Below, in pieces: positions 48,931 through 59,160 of a stretch of DNA of 64,000 nt. Under the pieces are notes generated by a model, which was given only the letters and a program-made list of their open reading frames with translations, was not told where the DNA came from and did no database searches. The translations under genes were made by a program, and so were the position numbers. The stretch lies in contig WTPW01000978.1 of assembly GCA_009809945.1 (NCBI GenBank), positions 187,470 to 251,469 of the forward strand, written 5' to 3'. How positions within the stretch are numbered: position 1 is the first letter of the stretch; each line of letters starts with the position of its first letter. The DNA comes from Gigaspora margarita. Taxonomy: Eukaryota; Glomeromycota; Glomeromycetes; Diversisporales; Gigasporaceae.

Positions 48931-49544
48931 TTACTAGGGCTTGGTGAACTTTGCAAGGGCAGAAGTAGCATATCCACCGATTTGATTTTTAGGGGTCTTT
49001 TTTCAACAAACTATTACACAAACTTCTGCTATTAAGTGATGTGAAGAATAACAAATGAAACCTTCAAATAAAATAGTTTTTTGGCCTCGATATGAGATAA
49101 ATAAGCAATAAATATTCAAAGAACAGCCATACCAAGCTGTAAAGGAAGCACTATCACTTGTTGTTTGAAGCGTTCAGGTATTTTCGGGTAGTGAAGGATC
49201 GGTTTGTCATTGAACGATCAGTTGTATAATGGGTAAGGGTAAATTCGGAAGCAATTTTCAGAAAAACTACCTTTTTAACTTACTTTTAGCTAATAATTAA
49301 ACACGTAGATATTAAAATATTCTATACACTTAATTATGGATTAAAAGTAAGTTTAAAAGACAGTTGTTGTAAAAATTCACTTTGTAATAAATTTTAATAG
49401 CAAATAATTCTCGATCATGATTGGCTAATTTTGGGGTAAAACCAAATCGGTGGATATGGGTAATGGTAGTGGTTTAAGAATAATCTCTAACTGCAAGTAA
49501 TCAATCTTAGTGGAGCATAAGTTACTGAAGTGTAGGTGATATCT
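48931..49544. other. No gene seen
   Basis: AT-rich sequence. CCACCGATTTGATTTTAGG-like and inverted AAATCGGTGGAT words (48975-48990 and 49443-49458) form a possible inverted-repeat pair of an unnamed insertion. Confidence 0.4.
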
Positions 49545-49890
49545 GAGTAGGACAGGGACCATTCTACTAGGTCTCTTGCTGAGAATAAATTAGTTCTAAA
49601 GAGGTAAAAAAGTATTTGGATTGTGTTTTGGTGATACAAAATAAGATTGGCAGATGGCAATGATCAGAGGGTTTAAATAGGCAATGACCAGTATGTGGGT
49701 TGCAGGTATGGTAGCTAGGGTAGGACCCTCAGGTGGCTACTTAAATAGGCAACCAAAAGTTGCAGGTGTGGCTAGTTGTACTCTCATCAATGTACAATGT
49801 CAGGTATCCTTTATGTAGGTACCTTTAATCTAAAATATCTTGAATAAAACTCTTACTTCCAAAGTGAGCACCTTAACCAGAAAAAAAAAA
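49545..49890 (+). repeat. Possible LTR-like remnant
   Basis: Two partial direct copies of TTAAATAGGCAA...GTTGCAGGT...GGTAGCTAG (49670 and 49740) precede an AATAAAACTC polyadenylation-like site (about 49851). Composition is less AT-rich than the flanks. It resembles an LTR promoter-to-polyA segment, but no partner LTR or primer site was found. Confidence 0.3.
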
Positions 49891-50510
49891 AATAAAAAAT
49901 AAAGTATTTATTGGTGTATCTAAAATTAGTTCATCAGTTGTACAAAGTTTATATACATTAGCAAATTTTATATATAGATTTATAACAATTACTAACCAGT
50001 AAGATATATATTGATAATCAATACCTCTGCCAATTATTATCAATAGTGATAGTAATCAATATATATCTGGTTAATCGATATATATCTAATATGATATTAA
50101 TTCTGCAATTAATAATTATTATATTCACATAATCATGCTTTNTNCNNNTTTTTAAACATTTTACAGGTTTTCACAAGTTTTCACAAGTTTTCTAAAATTA
50201 TTTATTTATTTATTATTATTATCATATATTATATTTTAAATTAAATATACAATATTCGCAAGTTTTCACAATTTAATATAAAATTTTATTTTATTTATTT
50301 ATTATTATTTAATATTTTAAATATTACATATTTTATTACATATTATTATGAAAAAAATGACAAAAAAAAATAAAACCAAAAAAAAAAACCCCCAAAAAAA
50401 ATAACAAAAAAAATTGAAGACAACTACTTGCATTTTGTCACATCTAATCTACTTATTTTCTCACTCTGTAGTTAGCTATTATTTTCTTTTTTTGGTTTAG
50501 CTATTATAGT

Positions 50511-51330
50511 TGCTTATATTTGCTTATATTTGCTTATATTTGCTTATATTTGCTTATATTTGCTTATATTTGCTACTTCTTGCAAGTTAGAATTGGTGTT
50601 CTTGTAAAGTGCCAGAAAAGTTAGGTTGTTTTCTTGCAAAGTTCCAAAGGAAGTAGAAAATAAATAAAATAAAATAAAATTAAAAAATAAGTAAAAAAAA
50701 AAAGAAAACAAACAAAAAACAAAATGTAAGCAAACTAAATAAAAAAAATAAACAAGTCTCAAATCTCTATTTCTTTAAGTTCACATTCTTGCAATTTAGA
50801 AATCATCAAAGGTTTCACAAAGTGCTGAAATAAATAAAAAAAATAAAAATTAAAGAAATAAGTAAAAAGAAAACAAACAAAAAAATGAAATGTAAGCAAA
50901 CTAAATAAAAATATAAAAACCCAAATCTCCATTTCTTTGACGTAGAGTTCATGACAACATTGCCAAAATCAAATTGTATATATTCTTGCAAAGTGCTGAA
51001 AAAGTCTGGGTTTGCTTGCAAAGTATCAAAAAAATCTAGGTTATTTTTCTTGCAAATAAAATAAATTAATAAAAAAAATAAAAAAGAACAAAAACAAAAA
51101 AAAAACAAAAAATGTCAAATGAAAAAAAAATAAAGCACCAACTAAATCTTTATTTCTTTAAAGAAGCATTTTTTGAAATTTAAAAATTGTTGGTGAAATT
51201 AGTTGTGTGTTCTTGCAATGTGTTGAAAGGCTGTGTTAGTTTGTGCATAGTTTCGAAAAGTCATTGGATTTTTTGCAAAGTGCCAAAAGTTAGAAAGGTG
51301 TTTTTTGTAAAAATAAAATAAAAAATTAAA
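50511..51330. repeat. Microsatellite and diverged tandem repeats
   Basis: 50511-50572 is a run of TTGCTTATAT repeats. From 50575 to about 51330, blocks of roughly 200-250 bp recur with TTCTTGCAAAGTGCTGAAA, AAAACAAACAAAAAA and ATGTAAGCAAACTAAATAAA. Hydrophobic minus-strand frames here are translations of A-rich DNA, not genes. Confidence 0.75.
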
Positions 51331-51669
51331 AATAATAAAAAAAGAAAAAAAATAAAAAAAACAAAATGAAACTAAATGAAATTAAATGAAACTAAATGAA
51401 ACAAAACAAACCCAAAATAAAACAAAATAAAAATGAAAAAACAATGTAAAATTGATAGAAGATCTAAATTATAAACAAAAAAAATAAACAAAAATCTAAC
51501 CTGATCTTGTACTATGATCATTGAAACATTTTGAAACATTTTAAAAATATTAATTAAATGTGCCCTTGGTATGATCCAGAGTACAAATCTACTGATCCAG
51601 CTTGATTTCCCAGTTTTAAAATATTTCAAAACAATTTGAAATATTAAAAAAAAAAAAGAAAAAAAAAAG

Positions 51670-51941
51670 NNNNNNNNNNNNNNNNNNNNNNNNNNNNNNN
51701 NNNNNNNNNNNNNNNNNNNNNNNNNNNNNNNNNNNNNNNNNNNNNNNNNNNNNNNNNNNNNNNNNNNNNNNNNNNNNNNNNNNNNNNNNNNNNNNNNNNN
51801 NNNNNNNNNNNNNNNNNNNNNNNNNNNNNNNNNNNNNNNNNNNNNNNNNNNNNNNNNNNNNNNNNNNNNNNNNNNNNNNNNNNNNNNNNNNNNNNNNNNN
51901 NNNNNNNNNNNNNNNNNNNNNNNNNNNNNNNNNNNNNNNNN
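51670..51941. other. Assembly gap
   Basis: A run of N. The flanks are A-rich low-complexity repeats, which probably caused the gap. Nothing can be said about its content. Confidence 0.99.
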
Positions 51942-52199
51942 AGTGATTCAAAACACTATGTAATCGTTAAAGATCTGTTAATTGTTATATATCGTTTCAA
52001 ATAATTCTGATTATAATTGATTTATAGATATATAACAATTTAATATAAAAATGATATATATCAATTTAGATATATATTAATTTTTATCCAATTAATCGAT
52101 ATATAACAATATTTTATTAATCAATATAAAATGATTAAGTGATATATCGATCAATATCTATATATAAAATTTCCTGATGTACATCTTGTACAACTTTCT

Positions 52200-52830
52200 T
52201 ATAACTTATAATTCTTTCCATTTTGGTAATAAAATTTACCAATATACATGCCATACATTAGTACTTGATTATTTTTCTTAAATATCCTTTTAACTCTTTG
52301 TGCTTTTTATTCTAGTAAAATTGTTGTTAATTTTGGGATTTTCTATATTAAATTTTGCTTCATTATGAATTTTAGGTAATTCTTCCAAAATGGCATAAAG
52401 TTAGATTACTAAATTTTTATTATGAACTTCTCTTTAGAAAATGGATTATTGTGCTTCATGGCTATAAGTAAGCATAAATGGAGTAAATTTCATAGTAGTT
52501 TGTCTAGCAGTCCTATAGGCAAATAGTGCTAATAGTATTAACAAATATTATTGATCTTCTTAATTGTCAACTTTAGCTAATGATTATATAAGGTTTGAAT
52601 GAATATTTCTACTAATACATTTGTTTGGGAGTAATATGTGGTTGATAACAAATATGTTATTTCAAATTTTTGTGTTAACCTTTAACAACATATTGTTAAA
52701 GTATTTTCCTCTATCTATCAGAATATACATAGGGCATCCATCATGATATGTATCTAATTATTGTGCTACTTAATTGGTAAAATAAAAAGATACATATAAT
52801 ATCAAAAACATTGGGTAGAGAAATGTACAG
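52200..52830 (-). pseudogene. Ty3/Gypsy-type integrase fragment, heavily decayed
   Basis: On the minus strand, DRGKYFNNMLLKV (near 52720) corresponds to the second catalytic Asp region. A segment ILLPNKC...NIHSN follows where PQTNG and the catalytic Glu region are expected. Then ALFAYRTARQTTMKFTPFML (near 52520-52460) matches the AYRT...TPF block that follows the integrase core in Gypsy elements. Many stops and shifts. Neither reverse transcriptase nor LTRs are visible. Confidence 0.65.
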
Positions 52831-52959
52831 ATGCCAATTTTAATGAAATATTGCCAAATAATCCTTTATTGAACTTGTCATGATGCTACAATGATATATA
52901 AATTGAAGCTAGTATATTATTTGTAAAAGTTACATATATATACTATACCAAAAAGTTCA

Positions 52960-54152
52960 CTAATTATGATAAAATGAAAGCAAGATAGCAATAGCACTTG
53001 CAGAAGTGGCCCACAAAACCAATAAAATAAATTTAAAAAATGATGTATCAGGGATAACATATTTAATTCGAGTTTTCTCAGCTTGATGCACATAAAAGGC
53101 GTACAATGGAAAAGAGATAAAATATGACAAGTTGAATATAATAAACCTAAAATAAATGAAAAGTCAAATTTTTGAAATTAATAAAGCGATTAAATAAATA
53201 ATCAAACAAATAAATAATACATACGGGATAGTCTGGGTGTTGCCAATTACATTGGATAAATTACCAAGGAGATGCGCAGTAGCGGCAACAACTAAGCAAA
53301 TTAGTTGATATCGAGGGGCAAGAGAGCTTGTACTCATGAAATTACCACCCAAAAGTGGTTGAGATTCACTTCGTCTTCGATTATGAGTCGGTATCGCAAC
53401 ACGAATGAAAAGGGCTGCTAGTAAAAAGTCTAAGATCACACCTGATAAAAGGGAATAAATAATTCAGTATCGAATTAGTAGCTAATAGCATATGATGATT
53501 AAAAATGCATGTAAAACTCGCCTTGGAATTTGAAGAAAGTTGCATCCCAATACCAATCTAACTGACTAGTGATTGCGACAGCAGAAGTAGAATATACTAC
53601 TATAACTATAAGGCCTATGATGTAGTTGAACGTTCCTTTCTGCAATAAGGAAGCAACAAGACAAAGTTCTAAAACATTATGATATATTCCAATAGCTGAC
53701 CACAGTTTGCCTACTCCAAATATAGCAGCCGTAATAAAAGTTATAAAGGTGACAATTATGTAACCAGTGACAATAGTATTGAAAAGTAATTTCGTCCAAA
53801 CAATTTCTTCGGCAGGTTCTTGACTGCCAGCAGGAGATATTTCGACAGGACTGCGGGTGGTGAGGTTGCTGCTGATAGACGATTTGTTGCGGAGCTTAAT
53901 ATAGACGCAATACGCAGAAAGTGCGCCAATGAGAAAAGCTGCAATATATTCAGTCAAACCCACAGTTTCATTTATTGCCGTAAAACCAGGAGAAGCAGTA
54001 AACCATACTGGTAAGCCAGTAAGACTTGATATCTGCTGTGGGGGAGGATCCGGGAATTGTACATTAGCATATAGAATTGCTACTGCTATCAATTGTATAA
54101 CAACAAGTAATTGGAAAAGGAAATTAAGGACTTTATCGCTGTCAACGGTCAT
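52960..54152 (-). CDS. Multi-pass membrane protein of unknown function, three exons
   Basis: The one clearly intact host gene. Exon 1 is 54152-53522, exon 2 is 53441-53225, exon 3 is 53146-52960 (TAG), giving 344 residues. Intron 1 (53521-53442, 80 bp) has a GC-AG donor (AAG then GCGAGT) and a TACTAAT branch site; intron 2 (53224-53147, 78 bp) is GTATGT...TTTTAG. The phases fit exactly. About nine hydrophobic segments are visible, e.g. FQLLVVIQLIAVAILYA, YIAAFLIGALSAYCVYI, IIVTFITFITAAIFGV, YIIGLIVIVVYSTSAVAI, YQLICLVVAATAHLLG and ILLVLWATSASAIAILLSFY. A Ser-rich hydrophilic loop lies around residues 90-115. The ATG has A at -3. Composition is less AT-rich than the surroundings and there are no internal stops. 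I do not recognise the family; a receptor-like or transporter-like role cannot be decided. Confidence 0.85.
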
Positions 54153-54557
54153 TGTTGGTTACTGTATATGAATCAGAGAAACTTTGCAAGGTTTATATAC
54201 AAAAGAATTTGAGATTGGCTATTGTACAAGCGGTGAGTACCTAAAAACATCAAATTACCATTATTAGCATTTTAAATAAATTGATCTCCTGCTTTGTATA
54301 ATAGCAACCATAATTATCCCTTAAACCGTCCAGCGGGCAAATTTGCCCGCTAAAATTTTTTGCACAATTTTTGTACAATTGCCCAAATTTTATTAAGACA
54401 CGCCCCATATTTCCTAGGCTTGAATAAAAGTGCACCACATGCTAAATGTCATGTGATTCTTATCTTGCGAAACCTCCTTACCACTGCCCCAAAAATCAAC
54501 TAAATAGGGTTGATCATTATATAGTCTTTACGATCAAATTTATAAAAAAATGCACCT
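54153..54557. other. Upstream region of the membrane-protein gene
   Basis: Contains the presumed promoter and 5' leader of the minus-strand gene. No clear TATA box can be assigned. A short CCAGCGGGCAAATTTGCCCGC palindrome-like sequence lies at about 54330-54350 (core GCGGGCAAATTTGCCCGC, perfectly self-complementary). Confidence 0.5.
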
Positions 54558-54882
54558 TCACGTGACTAGGGATTGGGACCAAACTGATTCCAATTCTTAC
54601 ACGTGACAATCATGAAAGATCTTCACGATCGTCACGTGGAGGCAAACGGTGTGACCATCCCGACCATGTTCCGAGTAGACCGAACATATTCCAAATATAA
54701 CTATGATCCGAAAATTATTAAATTTAAAATTTTTATTGCCGAGGTATCAATATACAGGCTGAATTTTTAATTTTATTGAATAAGATTAACGTGAAAAAAT
54801 ATAACTAAAAAAAAAACTGCCGTTAACTAAAAATTCGACTTTTGTGTGATCATAGGTTTATAATGTATACGGCAAACACGTG
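54558..54882. promoter_or_regulatory. Cluster of four CACGTG motifs
   Basis: TCACGTGA at 54558-54565, and CACGTG at 54600-54605, 54633-54638 and 54877-54882, 400-730 bp upstream of the membrane-protein start. CACGTG is the E-box bound by bHLH factors such as Cbf1 or Pho4 types in fungi. Density is high for AT-rich DNA. Regulation of the gene is an inference. Confidence 0.4.
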
Positions 54883-55332
54883 TTATTATGAATCAAATTA
54901 TTTGCTTTAGTTATTCTCATTCAATTACGACGCACTAACTATCAAATAAATATTATATTAGCAAAGATTATCAAATATTGATTTCTTTTACAACATAAAA
55001 TAAGGCCCGTTTGAAGTTAATTTTTCAGTTAACATCACCCCTTTGATGCCCCGGTAAAATGACATATAAAAAAAGTAAAAATTAAAAATAAAAATGCAAA
55101 AAAGTGTGTTTCGAATTTTGGCCTAAATTAAGCTTAACTCAGGCCGTCGAAATAACACCCTATGCGGTATAACAAAAATAATTTAAAAAAAATTTAAAAA
55201 ATAAAATTAAACGAATTAAAAAAAATAAATAAATAAAAAAAGAAAAAAATCAATAAAAAAAAAAAGAGAAAAAAATCAATAAAAAAAAACAAAGCTAAAA
55301 TTTTAGTTCCCACTTGGCTGTCCTCTCATTTA

Positions 55333-55646
55333 TGTTAATTTCAGTTTGCGATGAAATGATTCAAGAAAAACTGCTGAAAAAGAACTTCCGAAGTGGTTTT
55401 TTTTTTATTCGATTGTCGAGTGTGAAGAAATATTTAAACAAACATGTAACTTTTAAGGAAATAACAATTACAGAACAATTACTCAAATCGATACTTTTTT
55501 ACTTTAATTTTGTCATCCGATCATTCATTAATAATTTGCATTCAGCCAATAGAAACTTGTGTATTAGTAAATCAAAATTCCTTTCTGTGATCGCTGCATA
55601 CAATATGATGCAGATCCGATCACTAGATCACGAAAATTTTTGCTGA
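55333..55646 (+). CDS. Hypothetical open frame of about 104 codons, doubtful
   Basis: From ATG 55333 (MLISVCDEMIQEKLLKKN) to TGA 55646. It has a plausible mixture of residues and a hydrophobic ILFYFNFVI segment, but the surroundings are A-rich low complexity and no family is recognised. It could be an exon of an unseen gene or chance. Confidence 0.25.
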
Positions 55647-55866
55647 ACATACTATACCTATTAAGGAGGGAGTGTGTATACGTTTAACCGATTAGCTCTA
55701 ATAGTTACTAGGGATAAGGTCTCTTCAGCACTACACTAGCTTATTCCTTTATATTTCTCAAGTAAAATCGAAGGGAACTTCATGAATCTCTCTTTATTGA
55801 AGTCAAATTCATTCGTTTATATACATTTGAATTTAATATACGACACGTTAACGTGTTACCTAGCAC

Positions 55867-56008
55867 CAGGGATGGTAAAAGTGAAGGACATTTGCCTTTT
55901 TATCAAATGACCAAGTTCAATTCGGACTAAACTTCATAATAAAATTGGGGTCATTTGAGGTCATATGAGGTCATTTAAAGGTCATTTGAAGGTCATTTAC
56001 CATCCCTG
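55867..56008. mobile_element. 142-bp hAT-type MITE
   Basis: Ends CAGGGATGGTAAA and TTTACCATCCCTG; perfect 8-bp duplication CCTAGCAC at 55859-55866 and 56009-56016. The interior consists of GGTCATTTGA repeats. Termini and interior words show it belongs to the same family as the 847-bp element at 26867-27713. Confidence 0.92.
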
Positions 56009-56016
56009 CCTAGCAC

Positions 56017-57142
56017 AATATTGTACTATCTGATACGCTACGTTGGGGTGGTCGATCATCTAATGGAATTAAACATATGTCTAGTCGAATTTGTTTTTGC
56101 ATAATGACAGATTTTTTGATTAAAAAATTTTACGCAATTTATATTAAAAAATTAGTAAAATGTTTTTGATTATATATCACTTCATAATTATTTTTCCTTA
56201 TAATTTTAAAGTCTTTCAATCTTCGCTGCATCCTTGACAAAGTTACGTTTTCAAAATTTTCATACATCTATTAAAATTTCAATTATAGTATACATTTCAA
56301 ATTAATATATACGTATATGGTGTATATGTCAATTTGAAATGTATACTTTAATTGAAGTTTTAATACTATTATACTAAATCACACCACTGGTGCCAACACC
56401 ATATGGGCGCTGTTCAATAGAAAGGGGAGAGATCTCCTTTTTTACTAAAAAATTTTATTGGCTCATTTAATAAAACATAAAACAGATGTATAATTTTTTA
56501 GAACGTTAAATTATACTAATTTAAAGCATAACGGAAGTTCGTTTTGATTGGTTGTCAAACACCCCGGAAAAAATGTTGATCGTACCCCGGATAAAGTATT
56601 GGCCATACCCGGACGAGAATTTATTGCTTTCAAAAAATTAGTTAATACTTTCTGAAGACGCGTATTATAGACTACAACACATCAATTTGCTTCATAATAG
56701 CTACTTTAATTCATCTTTCACAATGTATATACTATTCTTTTCGTAATAAGTATATTACTTTACAATAAACAATTAAGTTTCGTAATACATTATTAAACTA
56801 GATTCAAGATACGCGAACATTTCTAACCACTACCACTATAAACGTTGTCTGTATTTATAAGCTATACTTATAACCTAAATAAATTAACAAAAAAAATTAA
56901 AGTACAGTTTAGAATATAGTTCGAAATAGTATTTTTTTTATTAGGCAAGCAAAACTAGTGGAAATAAAATCTTGCAACTTCACTAACCAATTGCTTAGGT
57001 CCCGAACTACCGTATAAGTTCATATACAAGATTCCCTAAATAGTAGATCCACCATGAATTAGATCCGGGCGCGTACCACAAAATTTATATTAATCAAATA
57101 TGACCTTTTTTAAATAGTTAGAATGCTTATTGTAAATACAAA
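56017..57142. other. Intergenic region with a short CCCCGGA repeat
   Basis: No gene. At 56561, 56584 and 56607 there are 2.5 copies of a 23-bp unit beginning ACCCCGG(A). At 56280-56350 AATTAATATATACGTATATGG and its inverse flank a short palindrome of the type TATACATTTCAAATT / AATTTGAAATGTATA. Confidence 0.5.
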
Positions 57143-57150
57143 GTGTGTAT

Positions 57151-58752
57151 TAGGGGTCTTAGCTGGGTCAGGTCTGACCCAACCTGGGTCAGGTCGGGTC
57201 AAAACAAATGCGGGTCGGGTCAGACCCAGGTCAGAGAAAACCCTGGGTCAGGGCAGACCTGGGTCAGATTATATACAATGATTGCAAGTAGTCGCTACAT
57301 AGTAAAGTCAAAATTTTACTATGTAAATCGATAAATCCTGCTTAAGTAAACTTGTTTGAAAGTACAAAATGCATATACTATAAAATTTTTATCCAAATTG
57401 GAGAAGTTTATATTATTTGGCTTTTGATTTTTATGTTCATCAAACATATTTTTTAAAAAGATTTTAATTTTTTTGTTGAATGTAAAAATTAAAAGTTAAA
57501 TAATAAAATGTTCTCCGATTTGGATAAAATTTTAGTTTATATGTATTTTGATCTTTCAAACATGTTTACTTAAGTGGACATTATTGATTTACATAGTAAA
57601 ATTTAGACTTTACTATGTAGCAACTATTATTGACCCAGGTTCAACCCAGGTTGGGTTGGGTTGGATCAGACCTGGATCAGGTTTGATATGAGGTGGGTCA
57701 GACTAGAGGTTGGAACCAGATATATCAACCCAGTTTCAAACCTGGGTCAACCCGAATTGTTAATAAATCTGGGTCTAATTTGAAGAATATTTGACCTGGG
57801 TACATGAATACAACTAGTTATATATGAACCGGATGTATGAATACAACTGGTTAAATATAGGATGATCAGTACTCAAATATTGGATATGCAAATTTACACC
57901 TACATTTTGTACTTTTTTTTTGTTTTAAAATCACTTTTACTAAAACACACCTATGGTGATTTGTACCTATAGTGGATTTATACCTATGTATTATTATTAT
58001 GACATGATTCGGGTAAGATAATTTTAATATAATTTTTATTGTATATATTTCATTTTTAATAACAATCTATAATCTAACTATAACTTCCAACTATAACAAA
58101 CCCACCAGAATGATGCAACAATGATAAACCCACCAGAATGACGCAACAAACGATGAACCCACTGGAACAACACAACAAACATTGGCCTGCTGAAATAATA
58201 CAACAAACTATGAAACCACGAGCTGAGAAAGAAAGCAACTATCTCAAAGACTTTTAAAAAAAGCCAACACGAAGAACTTCTGTCACTTTCTATAAATCAG
58301 AAAAAAGCATTCATTAACTAAATGTGTTTGTAAACAAAAAGGTTAGTAAAATGTGTTCACAAACAAGAAAGCAAGAATGGCAAAAGTAATAAAGGTTACT
58401 TTGAAGTAAAGAGCCATGGCACAAATGAAAAGCAAATGCAAAAAAAAAAAACAACTGGTTATCATCCCTGATCACTGTTTATAAGAATTGTTAAAATTTA
58501 CGTGTATTTGCAATGATATTAACCAAATTGTATAATAAACCTGGTTTTAGTTTTAAATTCAGTTTTATAGATAACTGGATGTGTACCAAATCCAGGTTCA
58601 ACCTGGGTTGATTTTTTTAAATATAATACAACTGAGCTTAAAAATAAAACTGGTTCCAAACTCTAGGTCAAACCCAGGTTGGGTTTTGACCCAAGTGGGA
58701 CTAACTCAGGTCAGGCCCAAACCTGACCCAACCTGACCCACTAAGACCCCTA
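57151..58752. mobile_element. 1.6-kb non-autonomous hAT element
   Basis: Ends TAGGGGTCTTAGCTGGGTCA and (right, inverted) TAGGGGTCTTAGTGGGTCAG; perfect 8-bp duplication GTGTGTAT at 57143-57150 and 58753-58760. Subterminal DNA is filled with GACCTGGGTCA-type words on both sides, the likely transposase binding sites. No transposase frame; the short open frame at 57143-57334 is only a translation of these repeats. A 328-bp palindrome lies at 57294-57621. Confidence 0.9.
57294..57621. repeat. Long imperfect palindrome inside the hAT element
   Basis: Arms begin GCTACATAGTAAAGTC and end GACTTTACTATGTAGC and pair over about 150 bp each, with AAGTAAACTTGTTTGAAAGTA and CCAAATTGGAGAA on the left mirrored on the right. 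The arrangement AAGTAAAC...TTGGAGAA matches the order of words in the palindromic units at 40950-42722. Confidence 0.75.
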
Positions 58753-59160
58753 GTGTGTATACACTTTAAATTTTTTCATTTCATGATTTAAGCTCTCAGC
58801 ATGTACTAGACCCAGGGTCTACTATATGGTTTAAAAATTGGTGGAATGCAACAGACCCAGGTCTTGTATATGAACTTATATAGTACCTTCCAACTTTTAA
58901 AATCTTTGCTTCTTATCTAGATCTTGAAACTTCTGTATCCCACTGTATCCCAAGTTAAAAAACAGTAAAACTCAAGGTAAAATACTAACAACTCAAGTTG
59001 ATTTCTATATTATATATTAAACAAAAATTTCTCATATGACATGACAATTTTTACTTTAAAAATTACAGTTGACTATATAAAAAAAGATTTTATACAATCA
59101 CATTTAGTTAATTTTAGCCAATCAAAATGAACTTCCACTATGCTCTAATTTAATAATTGA

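Larger units (their letters stand above)
49910..52195. repeat. AT-rich insertion with inverted subterminal repeats around the gap
   Basis: TTGTACAA followed by AAATTTTATATATAGAT (about 49938-49982) recurs inverted at about 52145-52190. Inside both ends are repeats of the type TTAATCGATATATATC. This suggests one transposon of about 2.3 kb including the gap. It lies next to the decayed Gypsy integrase and may interrupt it. Confidence 0.4.

Noticed and set aside
50544-51629. Minus-strand hydrophobic frames that look like membrane proteins
   Set aside because: They are translations of A-rich tandem repeats read from the T-rich strand; one even runs into the assembly gap.
57143-57334. Short frame with WVRSGQ-type repeats
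   Set aside because: It translates the GGGTCAGG subterminal repeats of the hAT element and even begins in its target duplication.
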